From assembly GCA_003220435.1 (NCBI GenBank), contig QHSL01000013.1, positions 1 to 47,375 of the forward strand: a DNA stretch of 47,375 bases, read 5' to 3'. The position numbers and the translations under genes are program-made. The notes beneath the pieces were generated by a model, which did not search any database, had not been told where the DNA came from, and saw only the letters and a program-made list of their open reading frames with translations. The stretch comes from Candidatus Rokuibacteriota bacterium (GTDB taxonomy: Bacteria > Methylomirabilota > Methylomirabilia > Rokubacteriales > CSP1-6). Position 1 is the first letter of the stretch, and every line of letters begins with the position of its first letter. This document shows positions 14,379-22,764 of this stretch, in pieces.

Positions 14379-15941
14379 ATGAGCGTGGCGCGCGCATGGC
14401 TCGCAGCGGTGGCGGTGATCGTCGGGCTCGGCGGGCTGACGATGCCGGCCGTGGCCCAGCCGGCGGGCACGCTCGTCGTCGGTCTCGTGGCCGAGCCGGT
14501 GAATCTCGATCCGGCGCAGGTGACGGACCTCAACTCGAACCGGGTCGGCCGCCGGATCGTGGAGACGCTGGTCACGTTTCCCGAGGAGAGCACGCAGGTG
14601 GTGCCGGGCCTGGCCGAGTCGTGGACCGTGTCGAAGGACGGTCTCCGCTACACGTTCCGGCTGCGCAAGTCGATCACGTTCCACGACGGCACGCCCTTCA
14701 ACGCCGAGGCCGTGAAGTTCTCCATCGAGCGTCAGATCGACCTCGAGCATCCGTTCAACAAGATGGGCAAGTACCCCTTCGCCAACTACTTCTTCGGCAA
14801 CGTCAAGGCCGTCGAGGTCGTCGACCCGTCGACCGTCGAGTTCGTGCTGAAGGAGCCGCGCGCGTCGTTCCTCTCGATTCTGGCGGCCGCCGCGGCATCG
14901 GTCGTCAGCCCGACCGCGGTGAAGAAGTTCGGCGCCGACTACGCGCTCCAGCCCGTCGGCACCGGACCGTTCAAGTATGCGTCGTGGGATCGCGGCCAGC
15001 GCGTGGTGCTCGAGAAGAACCCGAGCTACTGGCGCTATCCGGTGAAGCTGGACCGCGTCGTGTACCGGCCGATCGTGGAGGGGCAAGCGCGGCTGACCGA
15101 GCTCCTGACCGGCTCGCTCGATCTCATCGTCGACGTGCCGCCCGACTTCGTGGGCCAGCTCGAGGCCGGCGGCAAGGCGACGCTGCTGCGGCAGGTCGGG
15201 GCCCACGTCTGGTATCTCGGCATCAACAACCAGAAGAAACCGTTCGACGACAAGCGCGTGCGCCAGGCGCTCAACTACGCCGTCAACAAGGAAGCGATCG
15301 TGCGCGACGTCCTCAAGGGCACGGGCTCGCTCTCGCGCGGGCCGGTGCTGCCGGCCACATGGGGCGCCGACTCCGGGCTCAAGCCCTATCCCTACGACCC
15401 GGAGCGCGCGCGGAAGCTCCTCGCCGAGGCCGGCTACCCGACCGGATTCTCCACGTCTCTCTGGGTCCCGGAGTCGGGCTCCGGGATGCAATCGCCGGTC
15501 GCGATGTCGACGGTGATCCAGTCCAACCTCAAGGCGGTGGGCGTCAACGTGGCGCTCCAGACGATGGAGTGGGGCGCGTACCTGGCCAAGCTGCGTACGA
15601 AGGAGCAGGAGCTGTTCGCGCTCTCGTGGATGGCCGGCAACGAGGACCCGGACATGGTGATGTACCCGCTCCTTCATTCGAGCCAGTGGACGCCCGCCGG
15701 CCCGAACCGCGCCCTCTACAAGAACGCGCGGTTCGACGAGCTCCTGCAACAGGCGCGGCTCGTGACCGATCAGGGCAAGCGCGCCGAGCTCTACCGGGAG
15801 GCGCAGCGCATCCTGGTCGACGACCCGCCCTGGATCTTCATCGACCACGAGATCCAGACCGCCGCCCACGCCAAGCGCGTCCAGGGGTTCAGGCTCCACC
15901 CGAGCTTCGACCTGCGCGTCGAGACGATTTCGCTGAGGTGA
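14379..15941 (+). CDS. ABC transporter substrate-binding protein, dipeptide/oligopeptide type (SBP_bac_5)
   Basis: A 520-residue exported binding protein. The signal peptide (hydrophobic residues about 5-22) ends in MPAVAQ with likely cleavage after AVA. The mature start GTLVVGLVAEPVNLDP, the domain I segment LAESWTVSKDGLRYTFRLRK and FHDGTPFNAEAVKFSIER are signatures of the DppA/OppA fold. YPYDPERARKLLAEAGYP is the conserved late helix. It delivers solute to the permeases encoded directly downstream; its TGA overlaps their GTG. Family 5 binds peptides, nickel, heme, opines and others, so the ligand is not certain. Confidence 0.92.
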   Translation: MSVARAWLAAVAVIVGLGGLTMPAVAQPAGTLVVGLVAEPVNLDPAQVTDLNSNRVGRRIVETLVTFPEESTQVVPGLAESWTVSKDGLRYTFRLRKSITFHDGTPFNAEAVKFSIERQIDLEHPFNKMGKYPFANYFFGNVKAVEVVDPSTVEFVLKEPRASFLSILAAAAASVVSPTAVKKFGADYALQPVGTGPFKYASWDRGQRVVLEKNPSYWRYPVKLDRVVYRPIVEGQARLTELLTGSLDLIVDVPPDFVGQLEAGGKATLLRQVGAHVWYLGINNQKKPFDDKRVRQALNYAVNKEAIVRDVLKGTGSLSRGPVLPATWGADSGLKPYPYDPERARKLLAEAGYPTGFSTSLWVPESGSGMQSPVAMSTVIQSNLKAVGVNVALQTMEWGAYLAKLRTKEQELFALSWMAGNEDPDMVMYPLLHSSQWTPAGPNRALYKNARFDELLQQARLVTDQGKRAELYREAQRILVDDPPWIFIDHEIQTAAHAKRVQGFRLHPSFDLRVETISLR

Positions 15942-16888
15942 AACGCTACCTCGCCCGCCGGCTCCTGCTCCTGGTGCCGGTCCTGGCGGGGGTGTCGATC
16001 ATTATCTTCATGGTCCTCCACCTGGCGCCTGGGGACCCGGCGGAGATCATGCTCGGCTCGCAGGCAACCCAGCAAGATCTGGCGCGGCTGCGCGCCGACC
16101 TCGGGCTGGACGAGCCGCTCTACGTTCAATACGTGCGCTGGATCGGACTCGTCGCGCGCGGGGACCTCGGCCGCTCGATCTGGATGAAGCGCCCGGTGCT
16201 GGCCGAGGTGCTCGGGCGCTTCCAGGCGACGCTCATCCTGACCGGCGCAGCGCTCCTGCTCTCGACCGTCGGTGGCGTCGCGCTCGGTATCGCCTCGGCC
16301 ACGCGACCGAACTCCCTGCTCGACCGGCTGAGCGCGGTCGCCTCGCTCTTCGGCGCCAGCATGCCCGTCTTCTGGCTCGGCATCGTGCTGATGGTGATCT
16401 TCGCGCTCTGGCTCGGCTGGTTGCCCGCCTCGGGCATGCTCTCGCCGTACGGCGATGGTGGACTGGGCGACCTGGTCGCTCACCTCGTCCTCCCCGCCGT
16501 CACGCTGGCTGCGGCCTCCGTCACGATCATCGCGAGACTCACGCGCAGCACCATGCTGGAAACGCTCGGCCAGGACTACATCCGGACCGCGCGGGCCAAG
16601 GGTGTTGTTGAGCCCGCGGTGGTGCTGCGCCACGGACTCAAGAACGCGCTCATCCCGATCGTCACCGTCGTCGGCGTCCAGGCCGGCTACCTTTTGGGCG
16701 GCGCCGTGCTGACCGAGACCGTCTTCGCGTGGCCGGGGGTGGGCACCCTGATGGTCCAGGGGATCCTCGCGCGTGATTTCCCGCTCGTGCAGGGTTGCGT
16801 GCTGGTGGTCGCGCTGAGCTTCGTCCTGATCAACCTCGCCGTCGACCTCCTCTACGTCTGGCTCGACCCGCGCATCCGCTATGAGTGA
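15938..16888 (+). CDS. ABC transporter permease, DppB-like
   Basis: A 316-residue inner-membrane permease beginning at GTG 15938, overlapping the binding-protein stop (GTGA). The N-terminal YLARRLLLLVPVLAGVSIIIF helix, the LAPGDPAEIMLG periplasmic loop, GDLGRSIW, and the cytoplasmic EAA loop (YIRTARAKGV ... HGLKNALIPIV) are typical of DppB. The C-terminus (LLYVWLDPRIRYE) is the usual family ending. It should form a heterodimer channel with the next protein. The ATP-binding subunits are not encoded nearby. Confidence 0.92.
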   Translation: MKRYLARRLLLLVPVLAGVSIIIFMVLHLAPGDPAEIMLGSQATQQDLARLRADLGLDEPLYVQYVRWIGLVARGDLGRSIWMKRPVLAEVLGRFQATLILTGAALLLSTVGGVALGIASATRPNSLLDRLSAVASLFGASMPVFWLGIVLMVIFALWLGWLPASGMLSPYGDGGLGDLVAHLVLPAVTLAAASVTIIARLTRSTMLETLGQDYIRTARAKGVVEPAVVLRHGLKNALIPIVTVVGVQAGYLLGGAVLTETVFAWPGVGTLMVQGILARDFPLVQGCVLVVALSFVLINLAVDLLYVWLDPRIRYE

Positions 16889-17801
16889 GGGCGGCGGGAC
16901 GGCGGGCGTCCGCGTCGCGTCGGTCGGCGGCGCGATCCCACGGGCCATCGACGCGCCGGCGCTGTCGCACTCGCTGACTCGCGTCGTGCGAGGCAATCGA
17001 CTCGCCGTGCTGGCGGCGCTCACGCTGCTCGCGGCGGTGGTGCTGGCCGTGCTCGCGCCCTGGCTGCCGCTCGCCGACCCGGACACGGTCGACACGCCGA
17101 ACCGACTGCGCCCGCCGCTGACGACGGGCCACCGGCTCGGCACCGACGAGTTCGGACGCGACCTCCTGGCGCGTCTGGTGTGGGGGGCGCGCGTGTCGCT
17201 GCTGGCCGGCGTGGTGACCGCGGCGGCGGCGATGCTGATCGGGGTGACGCTGGGCATCGTCGGCGGCTTCTACACGGGCTGGGTGGAGACGGTGGTGATG
17301 CGGTTGACCGACATCCTGATGGCGTTTCCGTACATCCTGCTCGCCGTCGCCATCGTCGCCGGGCTCGGTCCCGGCCTTCGCAACGCGATGATCGCGATCG
17401 CGATCGTCGGCTTTCCGATCTACACGCGTCTGGTGCGGGGCATCGTGCTGTCGTTGCGCGAGCGTGAGTTCGTCGAGGCGGCCCGTGCCCTCGGCGCGAG
17501 CGACCTCGTGATCCTCGGCCGCCACGTCCTGCCCCACCTGCTCTCGCCGGTCATCGTGGCCTTCAGTCTCGACGTCGGGGCCAAGATCCTCGCGACGGCC
17601 GGCCTCTCCTTCCTCGGGCTCGGCAGCCAGCCGCCGACCGCCGACTGGGGCAGCATGCTGGCGACGGGCCGGCAGTTCGTCATCCTGAACCCGCACGTGG
17701 TGCTGCTGCCGGGGCTCGCCATCTTCGCCGTCGTGCTGGCTCTCAACCTGGTGGGCGACGCGCTGCGCGACCTGCTCGATCCTCGCGCGCACGCGCGATG
17801 A
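16881..17801 (+). CDS. ABC transporter permease, DppC-like
   Basis: A 306-residue permease whose start overlaps the end of the DppB-like gene by 8 bases. It has the N-terminal anchor helix (about residues 45-65), the DppC hallmark HRLGTDEFGRDLLARLVWG, transmembrane helices from about 105, the EAA loop (EFVEAARALGASDLVILGRHVLP) and FLGLGSQPPTADWG near the end. With the preceding two genes it forms binding protein plus channel. No DppD/DppF ATPase follows: the next gene is convergent, so the ATPases must be supplied from elsewhere. Confidence 0.92.
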   Translation: MSEGGGTAGVRVASVGGAIPRAIDAPALSHSLTRVVRGNRLAVLAALTLLAAVVLAVLAPWLPLADPDTVDTPNRLRPPLTTGHRLGTDEFGRDLLARLVWGARVSLLAGVVTAAAAMLIGVTLGIVGGFYTGWVETVVMRLTDILMAFPYILLAVAIVAGLGPGLRNAMIAIAIVGFPIYTRLVRGIVLSLREREFVEAARALGASDLVILGRHVLPHLLSPVIVAFSLDVGAKILATAGLSFLGLGSQPPTADWGSMLATGRQFVILNPHVVLLPGLAIFAVVLALNLVGDALRDLLDPRAHAR

Positions 17802-17882
17802 ACGAGCTCTCGGCCCACCGCCCCCTTCGAAGACATCCGTCTCAAGCCCAACTAACCCGGCCGATCGACGCGCGGCGGAGCG

Positions 17883-19424
17883 CTACGGCTTCTTGAGGCG
17901 CATGTCCTCGTAGGGCGAGGTGAAGTAAAGCTGCGGGCTCAGCCCGACGCCCGGCTCTTCGACGCGCGGCCCGATTCCGTGGAGCGTGGCCGGCTCGAAG
18001 ATGCCCCCGAACATGACGCGCTCGTGCATCAGCCGCTGAATCTGATGCAGCTGCGCCTCGCGCTTCTTGCGGTCGCGCTCCTGCGCCTGCTGCTGGAAGA
18101 GATCGTCGATGTCGGGATACCCGCCGGTGGCGTAGGGCGCGCTGCTGATGACGAAGCTCTCGATACGGGAGGCGGCGTTGCCCGGCGCCGCCGTGACGGT
18201 CACGAACAGCCCCCGCCGGGTCTTCGTCCGCCAGGTCTCCATGTAAGTCGCCCGCTCCATGGAGCGCACGCGGCCGCGGATGCCCACCGCCGCCAGATAG
18301 TTCGCAACAGCCTCTCCCATGGTGGTGAACGGAGGGAGCGGGGTGACCTCGCCGGCGTCGAAGCCGTTTGGATAGCCCGCCTCGGCCAGGAGGCGCTTGG
18401 CGTGAGCGGGGTCGTAGGGATGCGGCTCGATCCGAAGCGCGAAGTCCATGACGCTCGGGATGATCGATCCGGTCAGCCGCGAGTAGCCCAGGCGTTCTGC
18501 CTCATTGAGGGCCGGCTTGTCGACCGCCATGGTGGCCGCGAGGCGCACGCGCCGATCGTGCCACGGCGACTTGGGATTCCATTGCTCGGGAAAGTCGAGC
18601 CACCAGGCCGCCGGGGAGATCACCTTGGCCAGGCGCAGCTTGGGATCCGCCTTGATGGTCGCGGCCTCGAGGCCGACCATCAAGTAGCCGATGTCCGCCT
18701 CGCCGGTCTTCAGCATGGCCAGGCGCGTCGTGCGGTCGGGGACGCCCTTGAAAACGAGCGTCTTGATGGTCGGCCGCTTGCGCCAGTACTGATCGTTGGC
18801 CTCGAGCACGAGCTCGACCCCGGGACTCTGTCGTACGAATCGATAGGGCCCGAGCCCGACGGGCTGGCGCTTGAAGCCGTCCTCGCCGACCTTCTCGATG
18901 TACTTCTTCGGCACGACCCAGGCGGCGCCGGTGGCGGGCGTGGCGTAGAACACGAGGAAGTCCGGCCAGGGCTTGTCGAGCACGAAGCGGATCCGGTGCG
19001 GATCAGGGATCTCGACCGCCTTCACCCGTTCGCGCAGGAGCTTCGCCGAGGCGCCCTTGTAGCGCTGGAAGCTGAACTTCACGTCCTCGGCCGTGAACGG
19101 ATCGCCGTTGTGGAACTTGAGCCCCTGGCGCAGCTTGAACTCCCAGACGAGCCCGTCCGGGCTCTCCTTCCACGACTCCGCCAGGCACGGCGCCATGTCG
19201 TTGCCGGGCAGCGGCTTGATCAGCGCGTCGTGCATGGCGTACAGAAACGCGAACGGCGTGCCAATGCCGGGGGTCTCGGCGGGGTCGAGGAACGTGGGGG
19301 CGATCGACGCGTCGAAGGCGATCGTCAGCTGCCCTTCGGGCTGGCCCTGCGCGCCGGCCGTGCCCCTCAGCATCGCCGCGACGACGAGGGAGGCGAGCGC
19401 GATCCCGGTCGCGAGCTTGCGCAT
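17883..19424 (-). CDS. ABC transporter substrate-binding protein (SBP_bac_5), orphan
   Basis: A 513-residue exported binding protein. The ATG at 19424 is chosen because GGAGA lies just upstream and the sequence then reads directly into a signal peptide (MRKLATGIALASLVVAAML) with likely cleavage after TAGA. Domain signatures are LTIAFDASIAPTFLDPAE, CLAESWKESPDGLVWEFKLR, KFHNGDPFTAEDVKFSF and PYDPAHAKRLLAEAGYP. It has no permease beside it and follows the glycosylase gene by about 11 bases on the same strand, so it may be co-transcribed with it by chance. It is clearly different in sequence from the other family 5 proteins here. Ligand unknown. Confidence 0.9.
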   Translation of the reverse strand: MRKLATGIALASLVVAAMLRGTAGAQGQPEGQLTIAFDASIAPTFLDPAETPGIGTPFAFLYAMHDALIKPLPGNDMAPCLAESWKESPDGLVWEFKLRQGLKFHNGDPFTAEDVKFSFQRYKGASAKLLRERVKAVEIPDPHRIRFVLDKPWPDFLVFYATPATGAAWVVPKKYIEKVGEDGFKRQPVGLGPYRFVRQSPGVELVLEANDQYWRKRPTIKTLVFKGVPDRTTRLAMLKTGEADIGYLMVGLEAATIKADPKLRLAKVISPAAWWLDFPEQWNPKSPWHDRRVRLAATMAVDKPALNEAERLGYSRLTGSIIPSVMDFALRIEPHPYDPAHAKRLLAEAGYPNGFDAGEVTPLPPFTTMGEAVANYLAAVGIRGRVRSMERATYMETWRTKTRRGLFVTVTAAPGNAASRIESFVISSAPYATGGYPDIDDLFQQQAQERDRKKREAQLHQIQRLMHERVMFGGIFEPATLHGIGPRVEEPGVGLSPQLYFTSPYEDMRLKKP

Positions 19425-19435
19425 GTCGGGTCTCC

Positions 19436-20050
19436 TCATTTCTTTCGGGCGTCGTTCGCGGCGCGCCACAGGTACCACGCGGCGGTCGAGCGATGCGGCT
19501 TCCAGCGCTCGCCGTAGGCGTGCAGGGCCGTTGGCGACGGGCGGACGCGTCGCCCGTAGGCGACCCGGTAGCCCTCGCGCACGCCGAAATCGTCCACGGG
19601 CAGCACATCGGGCCGCCCGAGGGTGAAGATCAGCAGCATCTCGACAGTCCACCGGCCCACGCCGTAGATCGGGGTCAGTCGCTCGATGATCTCCTCGTCG
19701 CTCAGGCGCGCGGCGGCGCGCCGCGTCGGCACGGTGCCGGCGATCGCGTGTCGCGCGATGTCCTTGATCGCCCGGACCTTACCGCGCGAGAACCCGGCGC
19801 TGCGCAACCGGGCCGGGCTCGTCGCCGCGACCGCCGCCGGCGACGGGAAACGGCCGTTGCCGAAGAGGCCGACGAAGCGGGCCAGGATCGTCTCGGCGGC
19901 GCGGCCGTTCAGCTGCTGGTGAGCGATCGCGCGGGTGAGCGCCTCGTACGGCGACCAGGAGAGTGGGGCGCGGCGATACGGGCCGTGACGGCGGATCAGG
20001 CGACGCATCACCGGGTCGCGCCCGAGATGGCGCCGCGCGTCCGCGGTCAC
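19436..20050 (-). CDS. DNA-3-methyladenine glycosylase II-like (HhH-GPD) protein
   Basis: A 204-residue base-excision repair glycosylase of the AlkA-like HhH-GPD superfamily, which removes alkylated purines from DNA. The helix-hairpin-helix is LTPIYGVGRWTVEMLL (about 125-140), and the catalytic aspartate is probably D154 in LPVDDFGVREG. SPYEALTRAIAHQQLNGRAA is the typical N-terminal helical motif. The protein lacks the AlkA N-terminal beta domain, as is common in short bacterial members. The start is a GTG at 20050 without a strong ribosome site; an ATG 14 codons later is possible. Confidence 0.88.
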   Translation of the reverse strand: MTADARRHLGRDPVMRRLIRRHGPYRRAPLSWSPYEALTRAIAHQQLNGRAAETILARFVGLFGNGRFPSPAAVAATSPARLRSAGFSRGKVRAIKDIARHAIAGTVPTRRAAARLSDEEIIERLTPIYGVGRWTVEMLLIFTLGRPDVLPVDDFGVREGYRVAYGRRVRPSPTALHAYGERWKPHRSTAAWYLWRAANDARKK

Positions 20051-20099
20051 GAGGATCGCACCTCCATCGAACCCGGATACAGCGGCGGCGTCGGCTGCG

Positions 20100-20294
20100 T
20101 CAAGCGGGAAGTTTCAGATGTCGCTCCCAGCGCACGCCGCAGCCCGCGCACTCCATCCACGCCACCGCCCACGCAGCGCCACGCTGCTCGGCCTCCACGA
20201 TGGCCGCGGCGAGCGCGGCGCACCCGCGGTGCTCGGCGAAGTACCCCTCGAAGCTATCGACGAGGTCGGTGAGGATGCAGGCGCGGTGCCTCAA
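20100..20294 (-). CDS. Small hypothetical protein with CxxC
   Basis: A 64-residue open frame from a TTG at 20294, 24 bases after the stop of the upstream gene, with GGAGG 12 bases before the TTG. It contains one CxxC pair in MECAGCGVRWERHL near the C-terminus, which resembles half a zinc ribbon. No membrane segment or signal peptide is seen. The short length and non-ATG start make this tentative. Confidence 0.45.
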   Translation of the reverse strand: MRHRACILTDLVDSFEGYFAEHRGCAALAAAIVEAEQRGAAWAVAWMECAGCGVRWERHLKLPA

Positions 20295-20318
20295 CGTCGC
20301 CCACCACCTCCGCCGTGC

Positions 20319-20702
20319 TCACGGCACTTGCCTTTCGTTGACGGGCGGCCGCGTCCCTGCGGGGAAGTCGACGGTTCCGCCCTCCCGGGTGCGACCGGTC
20401 AGGGGCGGCGTGTAGACCTCGTGGTCGCCGAGCCGCCGCTCCCAGTGTCCAGGGACGAAGACCGGACTGTCGGCGCCCGGAACCTGGACGAACCGATCCG
20501 GGACCCACGTGGAGTCGGGCGGCCGAACCGCGGGCGGCGCCACCTGGGGCACCGGACGCGTGGTCGCGTCGTGGAGTCGGTCGAAGATCGCGCCGCTCGG
20601 CGTGGTGCCGACCGTGGGCGACCTCATCTGGCCCGGCGCGCGCCCGGGCACTCCGATTCCCGCTGCGACCGCCGCGATCACGAGCGCTGTCGACCACCGC
20701 AT
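20319..20702 (-). CDS. Small secreted hypothetical protein with VPGHW motif
   Basis: A 127-residue protein starting at ATG 20702, preceded by AGGGAGC. The first 24 residues (MRWSTALVIAAVAAGIGVPG) are a signal peptide. The mature part is rich in Pro, Val and Thr and contains DSTWVPDRF, VFVPGHWERR and EVYTPPL, a pattern seen in secreted proteins with WVPGHW-type repeats of unknown function. It probably sits in the periplasm or on the cell surface. No enzyme motif is visible. Confidence 0.72.
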   Translation of the reverse strand: MRWSTALVIAAVAAGIGVPGRAPGQMRSPTVGTTPSGAIFDRLHDATTRPVPQVAPPAVRPPDSTWVPDRFVQVPGADSPVFVPGHWERRLGDHEVYTPPLTGRTREGGTVDFPAGTRPPVNERQVP

Positions 20703-20800
20703 GACCGTGCTCCCTTTCGGTTTCAAGATCGTCTCACTGTAACTCGATTCGACCGTCGAGCGCAGCGGCGCGCGTTGTGATCCCACCTTCTCTCTCACCC

Positions 20801-20808
20801 GTTACGAT
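20801..20808 (+). promoter_or_regulatory. GTTACGAT -10-like box before the VOC gene
   Basis: GTTACGAT here is identical to the octamer at 21339-21346 before the HtrA gene, and both follow a CT-rich TCTC tract. TACGAT (20803-20808) would be the -10, about 57 bases before the VOC start. No clear -35 is seen, which suggests an activated promoter. Confidence 0.35.
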
Positions 20809-20865
20809 GTCGGGCCCACGGCTGAAGGATGCAGCGGGTGAGAGGCGTGGACAACACCGCGTACC

Positions 20866-21279
20866 ATGACGTTCATGAGCAAGGTCAGCGTCCGATACAT
20901 CGTGGCCGACGTCGACGCCGCCATCGCCTTCTACACCGGACGGCTGGGCTTCCAGCTCGAGGTCCATCCCGCGCCCGGCTTCGCGAGGCTGTCGCGAGCG
21001 AGTCTTCTGCTCCTGCTCAATCAGCCCGGAGCCGGCGGGGCGGGACAGGCGATGCCCGACGGCCGCGCGCCCGCCCCCGGTGGATGGAATCGGATCCAGC
21101 TCGAGGTCGACGACCTGGCGGCGACGGTAGCCAAGCTGAAGGGCGAAGGGTGCCGGTTCCGGAGCGAGATCGTGATCGGCAACGGGGGACGGCAGATCGT
21201 CGTCGACGATCCGTCCGGCAACCCGATCGAGCTCTTCGAGCCGGGCTCGAGATCTCCGCGGGAGAAGCCCGCGCAGTAG
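20866..21279 (+). CDS. VOC (glyoxalase/bleomycin resistance) family protein
   Basis: A 137-residue vicinal-oxygen-chelate protein made of two beta-alpha-beta-beta-beta modules. SVRYIVADVDAAIAFYTGRLGF opens the first module and IQLEVDDLAATVAKLKGEG the second, and DPSGNPIELFEP is the typical C-terminal strand carrying the metal-ligand glutamate. Members include dioxygenases, glyoxalases and antibiotic-binding proteins, so the reaction is not determined. An internal ATG at 20875 is an alternative start. It is monocistronic, between a divergent secreted protein and the HtrA operon. Confidence 0.85.
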   Translation: MTFMSKVSVRYIVADVDAAIAFYTGRLGFQLEVHPAPGFARLSRASLLLLLNQPGAGGAGQAMPDGRAPAPGGWNRIQLEVDDLAATVAKLKGEGCRFRSEIVIGNGGRQIVVDDPSGNPIELFEPGSRSPREKPAQ

Positions 21280-21302
21280 CTGACCGGGCAGCCTGAGAAG
21301 GT

Positions 21303-21346
21303 TTTCATCGGCCTCTCATCGCCGTCTCATCTCTTCTCGTTACGAT
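21303..21346 (+). promoter_or_regulatory. Three 11-bp-spaced TYTCATC repeats plus -10: likely OmpR/PhoB-type operator
   Basis: TTTCATC (21303-21309), TCTCATC (21314-21320) and TCTCATC (21325-21331) are spaced exactly 11 bp apart, the geometry of tandem winged-helix regulator sites. A -10-like TACGAT at 21341-21346 follows nine bases later, as in Pho-box promoters where the regulator replaces the -35. A 6-bp inverted repeat (GAGCGA/TCGCTC, 21350-21367) lies just downstream. The OmpR-type regulator at 23721-24401 in the same operon is the obvious candidate protein. Confidence 0.55.
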
Positions 21347-21386
21347 CCCGAGCGAGAACGTTCGCTCTCGGCGAAAGGAGATCGCC

Positions 21387-22754
21387 ATGACGCTACGAAA
21401 CGGGACGGCGGCTGCGTTGTTCGTGACGCTGTTGTCGGTCGCGATCGTGTTGGGGCCAGGACTCGGGAGGACCGCGTCGCTGTGGACGGACAGACCGCTG
21501 GTCGCTCAGCCCGCCGCCGTGCCAGTGTCGCCGTGGGTGGCGCTGGCGCGCGCTCTGAAACCCGCCGTGGTCAACGTCAGCACGACGCGCGTCGACGGCA
21601 ACCAGCGTCGCCATACCGAGAAGAGCCTCGGCTCGGGCTTCGTGATCAACCCGGACGGATTCATCGTCACCAACAACCACGTGGTCGACGGCGCAAAGGA
21701 CATCCGGGTGACGCTGGCCGACGGTCGCGAGCTGCCCGCCACGGTGCTGGGCCGCGATCCCCGGACGGATCTGGTGCTCCTGAAGGTCGAGGCCAAGGGG
21801 CTCCCGGTCGTGCCGCTCGGCGACTCGTCGAAGCTCGAGGTGGGCGAGCCCGTCATGGCGATCGGCAACCCGTACGGTCTCGAGCAGACGGTCACGACCG
21901 GCATCATCAGCGCCAAGGGGCGCGTGATCGGTGAGGGTCCCTACGACGACTTCATCCAGACCGACGCGTCGATCAATCCCGGCAACAGCGGCGGGCCGCT
22001 CATCAACACGCGGGGGCAGGCGATCGGCATCAACGCCGCGATCGTGACGCAGACCGGGGGCTCGGTGGGCATCGGGTTCGCGATCCCGATCAACCTGGCC
22101 AAGCCGGTGCTGACTCAGCTCGCGGCCTCGGGACACGTGGTGCGCGGCTTTCTCGGCGTGATGGTCCAGCCCGTCACCGCGGACCTGGCGAAGAGCTTCA
22201 AGCTCGAGGCGCCGCGCGGCGCGCTCGTGAGCTCCGTGACTGACGGCTCACCGGCGCTGAAGGCCGGCGTGAAGCCGGGCGACGTCATCGTCGCCTACGA
22301 TGGCCACGCGATCACGCGCTCCGACGAGCTGCCGCGCCTGGTCGCCGAGACGCCCGTCGGTCGAGCGGTAGCCATCACCGTCGCCCGCGACGGCGCGCCC
22401 CTGACGCTGACGATCACCGTCGGCCGGCTCGCCGAGGCCGCCGCCGAGCGGCCGACCGCCGAGGGCAACGCCCAGCCCTCCCTGGGCCTGGCGCTGCAGA
22501 CGCTGACGCCCGAGCTGGCGCGGCGCCTGCACCTGCGCGTGCACGCCGGTGTGGTGGTGCGCGGCGTCGAGGAGGACAGCCCTGCGGCGAACGCGGGCCT
22601 CCAGCCGGGCGACGTGATCGGAGAGATCGACCGCCAGCCGGTCGCCAGCGTCGATGAGCTCGAGCGGGCAATAGGGCGGCGGCCGCCCGGCACCCCGACG
22701 CTCCTCCTCGTCCACCGCGACGACGGGGACCTCTACATCACGCTGGGATCCTGA
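21387..22754 (+). CDS. HtrA/DegP-like periplasmic serine protease with two PDZ domains
   Basis: A 455-residue trypsin-fold protease of the S1C family for envelope protein quality control. The N-terminus (ALFVTLLSVAIVLGPG) is a signal peptide or membrane anchor. The catalytic triad is H98 in TNNHVV, D128 in RTDLVLLKV and S201 in NPGNSGGPL. PDZ1 covers about 250-345 (RGFLGVMVQPV, GSPALKAGVKPGDVI) and PDZ2 about 360-450 (SLGLALQTL, SPAANAGLQPGDVI). AAAGGAG lies before the ATG. It heads a six-gene operon ending in a two-component system, implying stress-induced expression. Confidence 0.93.
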   Translation: MTLRNGTAAALFVTLLSVAIVLGPGLGRTASLWTDRPLVAQPAAVPVSPWVALARALKPAVVNVSTTRVDGNQRRHTEKSLGSGFVINPDGFIVTNNHVVDGAKDIRVTLADGRELPATVLGRDPRTDLVLLKVEAKGLPVVPLGDSSKLEVGEPVMAIGNPYGLEQTVTTGIISAKGRVIGEGPYDDFIQTDASINPGNSGGPLINTRGQAIGINAAIVTQTGGSVGIGFAIPINLAKPVLTQLAASGHVVRGFLGVMVQPVTADLAKSFKLEAPRGALVSSVTDGSPALKAGVKPGDVIVAYDGHAITRSDELPRLVAETPVGRAVAITVARDGAPLTLTITVGRLAEAAAERPTAEGNAQPSLGLALQTLTPELARRLHLRVHAGVVVRGVEEDSPAANAGLQPGDVIGEIDRQPVASVDELERAIGRRPPGTPTLLLVHRDDGDLYITLGS

Positions 22755-22764
22755 GGCCGCGGGC

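Noticed and set aside
17980-19517. Long plus-strand frame of 512 codons opposite the orphan binding protein
   Set aside because: It is the antisense shadow of a well-supported binding protein with signal peptide and ribosome site; the translated sequence is Arg/His/Glu-rich and has no domain pattern. The same holds for many long antisense frames in this GC-rich window.
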